Shown here: piece after piece, positions 59,586 to 64,000 of the stretch
Layout: each line of letters starts with the position of its first letter
How positions within the stretch are numbered: the first letter of the stretch is position 1
DNA from: CAWEQO01 sp963811225
Lineage (GTDB): Bacteria; Chloroflexota; Anaerolineae; Anaerolineales; Anaerolineaceae
DNA: 64,000 nucleotides
Assembly: GCA_963811225.1 (NCBI GenBank)
Contig: CAWEQO010000001.1
Span: 62,001 to 126,000, forward strand
Direction: 5' to 3'
Notes under the pieces: model-generated
What the model saw: only the letters and a program-made list of their open reading frames with translations
Database searches by the model: none
Told to the model about the DNA's origin: nothing
Made by a program: the position numbers and the translations under genes

Positions 59586-59672
59586 AAAGCTGCGTAACAG
59601 CTTTTTCATCTTCTCTAGAAGGTGAATTGAAGCCGCAGCAGGGAGACCTGCTGCGGCTTCAAGTCGCCTTCT
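59586..59672 (-). terminator. Tandem hairpins after the CNNM/CorC gene
   Basis: A 16-bp perfect stem (59627-59642 with 59647-59662), extended to about 26 bp with one mismatch and one G-U pair (59617-59672), lies next to a smaller AAAAGCTG/CAGCTTTT hairpin (59586-59606). Both lie after the stop at 59702. Confidence 0.8.
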
Positions 59673-59701
59673 CTTGCGCAATTTAATCACAAATGCAAGA
59701 G

Positions 59702-61024
59702 TTACAACCGCACCAGCAGCACCTGGGCGACCCGCAGGCGGTCCATCTTTTCCACCTTCAAGCGGATGCTGTTCTCCAGGTCTTCGAACGTATCGCCCGC
59801 CTGGGGGATGCGCCCGAGCTTGTTCAAAATGTAACCGGCGATGGTGTCGTAGTAGGGGTCGATAATGTTCATGCCGAATCGATCATTGATCTCCTCGATC
59901 ATGGTCAGGCCGTCGATCAATACGGTGCCGTTGGGCAGCAGCTGGATCGGCGGTGGGGCAGTCTCGAACGGGTCTTGCACGTCGCCGACGATCTCTTCCA
60001 GCAGGTCTTCCAGCGTCACCAGCCCCGACGTGCCGCCATACTCGTCTAGCACAATGGCGATATGCGAGCGGCGAGCGCGGAAGTGAAGCAGCAGGTCGTT
60101 GACCGAGATGGTCTCGGGCACAAACAGCACCTCTCGCGCCAGCTCACGCGCGGTCTTGCTGTCGCTGATGCCTTTCTGAACGGAATAGATCAAATCGCGC
60201 AGGTGAACAATACCGACAACCTGGTCCAGGTTGCCCTCGAACACCGGCATTTTGGTCACACCACGCTCCAGAGCGTGCTGCAGGGCCTCATTGACCGGCA
60301 TTTCCGCCTCCACCGAAACGATCTCCGTGCGCGGAATGCTCACCTGGCGCACGAGCATATCGCCCAGGTCTAACACCGCAGAGATCATCTCTCGCTCCGG
60401 CTCCTGAATGACTGCCTCCACTTCCGGCCCGTTCATCATCTGCTTGATCTCATCCAGAGAGTAGACCGTGTTGTGCGGCGAGGTCAGCTCAATGCCGAGC
60501 ATCGACAGGATCACTCGCGTTGCCCAGTCAAGCACCCCCACGAACCACTTGAACACCGTGCTAAACACGTGCATGATCGGCGCTGCGAACAGGGCGAATT
60601 TTTCCGGGGAGCGCAGTACCGCAACCTTAGGCACCTGCTCGCCAAGCACAACGTGCACGCTGGTCACAACCACCAGCGAGATGATCAGCGGCAAAGCCGG
60701 CAGGATCGTCTCTAGAAAGGCCAGCCATCCCGGCAAGGCTACGTTGTGGAAATAAGGAGCGAGCAGCTCTTCGAAGGTGTTTTCGCCGACTGCGCCGAGC
60801 GCCAGGCTCACCAGGGTGATACCCAACTGTGATGCCGCGATTAAGCGGTCGCGGGCAGACGCATCGTCCAACCAGCGATGCACCAACTCCAGGGCCGCAC
60901 TGTTCTCGCTTGCCAGCAAGTCCACGCGGGCCCGGCGAGAAGTCACCGCGGCAAATTCAACCCCAACAAAAAACCCGTTTAGCGCGACTAAGACAAAAAT
61001 CAGGAGTACGTTGCCAGCGATCAT
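59702..61024 (-). CDS. CNNM/HlyC-CorC family transport protein (DUF21 plus CBS)
   Basis: A 440-residue protein: DUF21 membrane domain (about 1-190, four helices, FVGVEFAAVTSRRARVDLLA), CBS pair (about 210-335; DLGDMLVRQVSIPRTEIVSV, HIAIVLDEYGGTSGLVTLED) and a C-terminal CorC_HlyC domain (345-430). Family members in bacteria (CorB, YfjD/PaeA-type) export Mg2+, Co2+ or polyamines; older names call it a hemolysin. The ATG at 61024 overlaps the stop of the MEMO gene (ATGA), so they are coupled. Confidence 0.9.
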   Translation of the reverse strand: MIAGNVLLIFVLVALNGFFVGVEFAAVTSRRARVDLLASENSAALELVHRWLDDASARDRLIAASQLGITLVSLALGAVGENTFEELLAPYFHNVALPGWLAFLETILPALPLIISLVVVTSVHVVLGEQVPKVAVLRSPEKFALFAAPIMHVFSTVFKWFVGVLDWATRVILSMLGIELTSPHNTVYSLDEIKQMMNGPEVEAVIQEPEREMISAVLDLGDMLVRQVSIPRTEIVSVEAEMPVNEALQHALERGVTKMPVFEGNLDQVVGIVHLRDLIYSVQKGISDSKTARELAREVLFVPETISVNDLLLHFRARRSHIAIVLDEYGGTSGLVTLEDLLEEIVGDVQDPFETAPPPIQLLPNGTVLIDGLTMIEEINDRFGMNIIDPYYDTIAGYILNKLGRIPQAGDTFEDLENSIRLKVEKMDRLRVAQVLLVRL

Positions 61025-61869
61025 TCTTGTTTTAGGATCACCGCAGCGCCATAGCCGACGACTGCGCTTTCATCTCCTGTCTCTTCAGCGGAGGTGCCGT
61101 AATGCAGCACCTTGACCGTATTCCCCCCAAGCTCTTTGGCAGCCCACAGAACGGCGGCCACCGCCCCCGCGCCACAGGCAAGCCCTGAGCCCTCTCGATC
61201 GGCATCCAACAGGCCCTCGGGCGAAAACTCGCCAATGCGGCGCAGCATCTCGGTATCGAGCTCCCGGGCGATATCGGCCGAGTAGAAATGCGACAGGTCT
61301 GTACTGGCCACCAGTAGACCCGAATGGCCTTGCAGCGCGTAAGCCAGGGCCTTGCCGAGTGCGTGCATCACCTGCGGCGATTTGCTGCGCACCATCACCG
61401 GCAGCAGTTTGAACGGCCCTGCCAGGGCGCGCTGCAGGAACGGCAGCTCGATTTCGAGCGAGTGCTCCTGGTCGTTGGCAACTGGCGTCAGGCTCAGGTT
61501 GGTATGTTCTTCCAGGTACTGCTCCACCAACTCGATCGCCTGCCGGTCAACCGGAATGCGGCCGAGTGGAGTAGCATAATTTGGATGGGCGCTGGTCAGC
61601 AAGGGGGCAGGATGGTAGCCGTGCATCGGTGAAACGATGACCACCAGGTCCGGGCGCATGCCCAAAACACTTCGGAAAGCGTAAGCAGCCGTCGGTCCGG
61701 AATAGCGATGCCCAGCATGAGGCGCCACCACCCCTAACACGTCACCCTTTAGCTCAGGAAGCCTGGCCGCCTGAAGCAGTTGGTCTACCTGAGGGCCCAG
61801 TGAGTCAGGGTTACCCTGATACCAAATGCCGGCAATCGGCGAAGGACGTAAATCAGACACGGGGGTCAT
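61021..61869 (-). CDS. MEMO-family (AmmeMemoRadiSam system protein B) protein
   Basis: A 282-residue MEMO-like protein of the dioxygenase-like fold. GVVAPHAGHRYSGPTAAYAF, VIVSPMHGYHPAPLLTSAH, VANDQEHSLEIELPFL and LLVASTDLSHFYSADIA carry the His residues of the metal site. It is the B component of the AmmeMemoRadiSam set, but the AMMECR1 and radical SAM members are not in the window. The start is placed at the ATG at 61869 (GGAG about 10 bases upstream); a TTG at 61890 extends the frame by seven unconserved residues. The CNNM gene overlaps its end. Confidence 0.88.
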   Translation of the reverse strand: MTPVSDLRPSPIAGIWYQGNPDSLGPQVDQLLQAARLPELKGDVLGVVAPHAGHRYSGPTAAYAFRSVLGMRPDLVVIVSPMHGYHPAPLLTSAHPNYATPLGRIPVDRQAIELVEQYLEEHTNLSLTPVANDQEHSLEIELPFLQRALAGPFKLLPVMVRSKSPQVMHALGKALAYALQGHSGLLVASTDLSHFYSADIARELDTEMLRRIGEFSPEGLLDADREGSGLACGAGAVAAVLWAAKELGGNTVKVLHYGTSAEETGDESAVVGYGAAVILKQE

Positions 61870-62087
61870 TGAGAAAGAACTCCAGTCCAATTAATAGACC
61901 GGATCAAGATCATGATCATTTTTTAATTCTATCATAATCGGCGGGATTCAGTGTCATCAGCGGATGCGCAGGAATCACCGCCGGCATTAAATCCCGGCTC
62001 TTATCACAATTGCAAATTAGAAACGCCACCCCACCCCCTATAATTATTAATACAGCATTGAAAATTGCATCAACCATAGGAGGAATC

Positions 62088-63149
62088 ATGAAACCAGCCA
62101 TTCGGCTCGAACGGACCATCATTGCTATTCTTAGCGCATTCATTCTTCTTTCTTGCGGTCTTCCAGTCTCTGTATCTGCGCCCACCGTCGATGTGGGCTT
62201 GCAAGAAACCCGCATCGCCATGGGCATCCAGCAAACCATGATCGCCGTGCGCGAGACCGAGCTGTCCGGGGCGCCCCAGCAAGCCGCCGCGCCGCTAGAG
62301 CCGCCGGTGGAGGTGGGCGTAACGGCGACCATCGAGCTGACTACCCAAGCCCCCGTACCGCTCGAACCCACCCGGACCGACATCCCACCCGAAACGGCCA
62401 CACCGGAGCCCAGCCCCACGATGCAGTCTGTAGAAGATCGTATCCGCTCGGCCAACATTCTAGTGTTCGAGGATATCCGTGGCTATTACGATCTAACCAT
62501 GTGGGTCCACAGCGCCATCAACGGCATGGATTTCTCTGGCGGAAAGGTCCTGGAGGTGGGCGACGCAGTCGGTGACTTTATGAAGGCGCTCAACTCCCCT
62601 GTGGAATGGGACTTGATCATCGTCGCCGCCGAAGCCCGCAGCGGAGTGCGCGGCGAGTTTTGGGACGTGATCCAGGAGCAGGTCAACGATGACGTTGCTC
62701 TGATCGCTGAGGTCTGGTACCTGGACGACACCGCCAATGGGCGCATCGCTCCACTGCTGTCGAAGTGCGGTGTGTCTTACCAGAAGGATTTCTGGCGCGA
62801 ACCAGATCGATACGACGTGCTGAACTATTCGCTCTACTGGCTCGACCAGCACCACGAGCTGTTCACCAACCCCAACATGGTCGAGCCCCTCTACACCCCC
62901 GCGATCTACTGGGTTAAGGATGTCGGCGACCTGCTGCGCCTCGACTCTGGCGGAGAGGCCGAACTCTTGGCCGGTTTATATCCCAACGAAAAGTCACGCT
63001 ACGGCGTCATCGCCTCCTGCCTCGACGGGCGCGTGATCTTCCAGACCTTCTCCACCCACGACTACCGCCAGTCTCAGATGATCCCGCTCTGGCAGAATTA
63101 CATCACCTATACCCTCACAAACCACTTCCAGGCAGCCGAAGGGAACTAA
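62088..63149 (+). CDS. Lipoprotein of unknown function
   Basis: A 353-residue exported lipoprotein. The signal peptide ends in a lipobox LLSCGLPVS (Cys at about residue 23). A Pro/Thr/Glu-rich stalk (about 55-115) follows, then a globular domain from SANILVFEDIRGYYDLTMWV that resembles periplasmic/cytoplasmic 'ThuA-like' or DUF4350-type proteins only in outline. I do not assign a function. The ATG at 62088 has AGGAGG 5 bases upstream; an earlier in-frame ATG at 62010 would precede this ribosome site and disrupt the signal peptide. A hairpin terminator follows the stop. The upstream 200 bases hold only AT-rich DNA. Confidence 0.8.
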   Translation: MKPAIRLERTIIAILSAFILLSCGLPVSVSAPTVDVGLQETRIAMGIQQTMIAVRETELSGAPQQAAAPLEPPVEVGVTATIELTTQAPVPLEPTRTDIPPETATPEPSPTMQSVEDRIRSANILVFEDIRGYYDLTMWVHSAINGMDFSGGKVLEVGDAVGDFMKALNSPVEWDLIIVAAEARSGVRGEFWDVIQEQVNDDVALIAEVWYLDDTANGRIAPLLSKCGVSYQKDFWREPDRYDVLNYSLYWLDQHHELFTNPNMVEPLYTPAIYWVKDVGDLLRLDSGGEAELLAGLYPNEKSRYGVIASCLDGRVIFQTFSTHDYRQSQMIPLWQNYITYTLTNHFQAAEGN

Positions 63150-63155
63150 GTATAA

Positions 63156-63186
63156 GGGCGAAGCAGGTTGGCAACCTGCTTCGCCC
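63156..63186 (+). terminator. Terminator of the lipoprotein gene
   Basis: GGGCGAAGCAGGTTG and CAACCTGCTTCGCCC are perfect 15-base arms with a one-base loop, 6 bases after the stop. No T-run follows. Confidence 0.8.
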
Positions 63187-63457
63187 AATCATTCCCTACC
63201 AACCCCATTTCCACTCAAAGCTCCCAATGCAATCCGAACGAAGCGATACGCGCATGGGTGTCTCCAATCCCACATCCCTCTACGAGCGCGCCGATACGAT
63301 TAAGGTCGGGTCTCGAACCTGATTGCCTTACTTGGGGATATTCCTACCCGAGGAATAGGAAACTTCCCCATTGATAGAGGCGCGCCGATCGCCTAACCTT
63401 AAGAACAGGTGCGTTTAGCGTCCGTTCTTTGCACCAAAAATCGAACAAGGAGGTATC
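63187..63457 (+). other. Intergenic region before the HdeD-like gene
   Basis: A small hairpin (TCCTA/TAGGA, about 63343-63361, inside GGGGA...TCCCC) and two copies of GCGCGCCGAT (about 63283 and 63383) are visible. I find no convincing promoter, tRNA or ORF. AAGGAGGT at 63447-63454 is the ribosome site of the next gene. Confidence 0.5.
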
Positions 63458-64000
63458 ATGCTGCGCTCATTTTCAAGTTATTGGTGGATTATTCTCATCC
63501 GCGGGATCTTGGCGATCCTGCTAGGCATCGTGGCTCTGGTCTGGACACAAGCCATCGCCCTGGCAATTATTTTCGTTTTCGGCGCGTACGCGTTTGTCGA
63601 TGGCATCCTGGCAGTCGTCAGTGGGGTCAATCACCGCCATGTCAACCCCAACTGGTGGCTAACCCTGCTGGAAGGCCTGGCGGGCATCACTGCCGGTATC
63701 ATTGCTTTCACCTTTCCGGCCTTTACGCTGGTCGTGGCGCTGTACCTGATCGCCGCCTGGGCCATCATCACCGGCATCTTAGAGATCGCCACCGCCATCC
63801 GGCTGCGGGAAGAGGTGACCAACGAGTGGGCCATGGGGTTAACCGGCTTACTTTCGTTTGTTTTGGGCATTATTTTAGTGCTGTACCCGGCCACCGGCGC
63901 GACGGCCGTCATCTACGTGCTGGGCATTTACGCCTTGATCTTCGGTGCGCTGATGATCTACCTGGCATTCCGTGTCCGGAGCCTTTTGGATCAAGTGCCA
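63458..64000 (+). CDS. HdeD/DUF308-like membrane protein, cut by window end
   Basis: The first 181 residues of a protein with about six membrane helices in three alpha-helical hairpins, the arrangement of HdeD/DUF308 proteins. WWIILIRGILAILLGIVAL, WWLTLLEGLAGITAGIIAFT and MGLTGLLSFVLGIILVLYP are the repeated hairpin starts. In E. coli HdeD is linked to acid resistance at high cell density; here the role is unknown. AAGGAGGT lies 3 bases before the ATG, a strong ribosome site. The 3' end lies beyond the window; the known family length (about 190) suggests only some ten residues are missing. Confidence 0.85.
   Translation, partial: MLRSFSSYWWIILIRGILAILLGIVALVWTQAIALAIIFVFGAYAFVDGILAVVSGVNHRHVNPNWWLTLLEGLAGITAGIIAFTFPAFTLVVALYLIAAWAIITGILEIATAIRLREEVTNEWAMGLTGLLSFVLGIILVLYPATGATAVIYVLGIYALIFGALMIYLAFRVRSLLDQVP

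Noticed and set aside
63187..63457. tRNA or small RNA gene before the HdeD-like gene
   Set aside because: No acceptor-stem/TpsiC pattern (GTTCRANNC) was found, and the hairpins are short.

Overview
The window is a GC-rich bacterial chromosome segment that most resembles a Chloroflexota (Anaerolineae-type) genome. That is an inference from gene content: paired LysM/M23 peptidases after rho, a deazaflavin (F420)-type reductase, a tungsten aldehyde:ferredoxin oxidoreductase with MoaD-like partners, a GlpA-like/DUF1667 operon, many sugar-catabolic genes, and strong sigma70-like promoters. No rRNA, tRNA, CRISPR array or prophage was recognised. Genes lie in short operons on both strands, many with ATGA or 4-base overlaps.

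Layout. 1-11 kb: a truncated GH4 glycosidase, a ClC channel with CBS and TrkA-C domains, a GPH sugar symporter, and a minus-strand block tatC-tatA-tatB-like-C45 hydrolase preceded by a NERD protein. 9.5-16.9 kb: sugar catabolism (xylulokinase, CPBP protease, ROK repressor; D-lyxose isomerase and a PfkB kinase) whose divergent control region has been split by an ISKra4-type insertion. 16.9-21.2 kb: an ABC-F ATPase behind a leader-peptide attenuator, then a fluoride riboswitch driving crcB and a DUF190-CBS gene. 21.2-22.6 kb: an AT-rich island. 22.6-25.7 kb: copper block copA-copZ-csoR with a perfect promoter and CsoR-like operator. 27-30.4 kb: GlpA-like/FAD oxidoreductase/DUF1667 operon, then two CBS proteins and UDP-glucose dehydrogenase. 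33-39 kb: a probable selenocysteine-containing peroxiredoxin, hydrolase, methyltransferases, uracil-DNA glycosylase, and an MFS/TetR pump operon. 39-45 kb: MarR/glycosyltransferase, queA, ruvB, a patatin and upp. 45.4-49.8 kb: W/Mo enzymology (MoaD-like, AOR, MoaD, moaA). 50-64 kb: GH3, rho with two M23 peptidases, ygbA, methyltransferase, priA, a CNNM/CorC transporter, a MEMO protein, a lipoprotein and a truncated HdeD-like protein.

Two signals stand out. First, an in-frame UGA at the catalytic position of a peroxiredoxin-like gene (UPYC motif at 33.4 kb), followed at the right distance by a SECIS-like hairpin; read as selenocysteine it restores a normal 157-residue protein. Second, gene ends and some leaders carry unusually long, essentially perfect inverted repeats (up to 55-bp arms), each of different sequence, several containing the stop codons and last codons of one or both convergent genes. 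They are much longer than termination needs, and some sit where a terminator makes no sense, such as the start of the upp transcript.

Two genes (the AT-rich island gene and the GH3 gene) look shifted by one base at short homopolymers near their 5' ends; this may be real or a sequence error.
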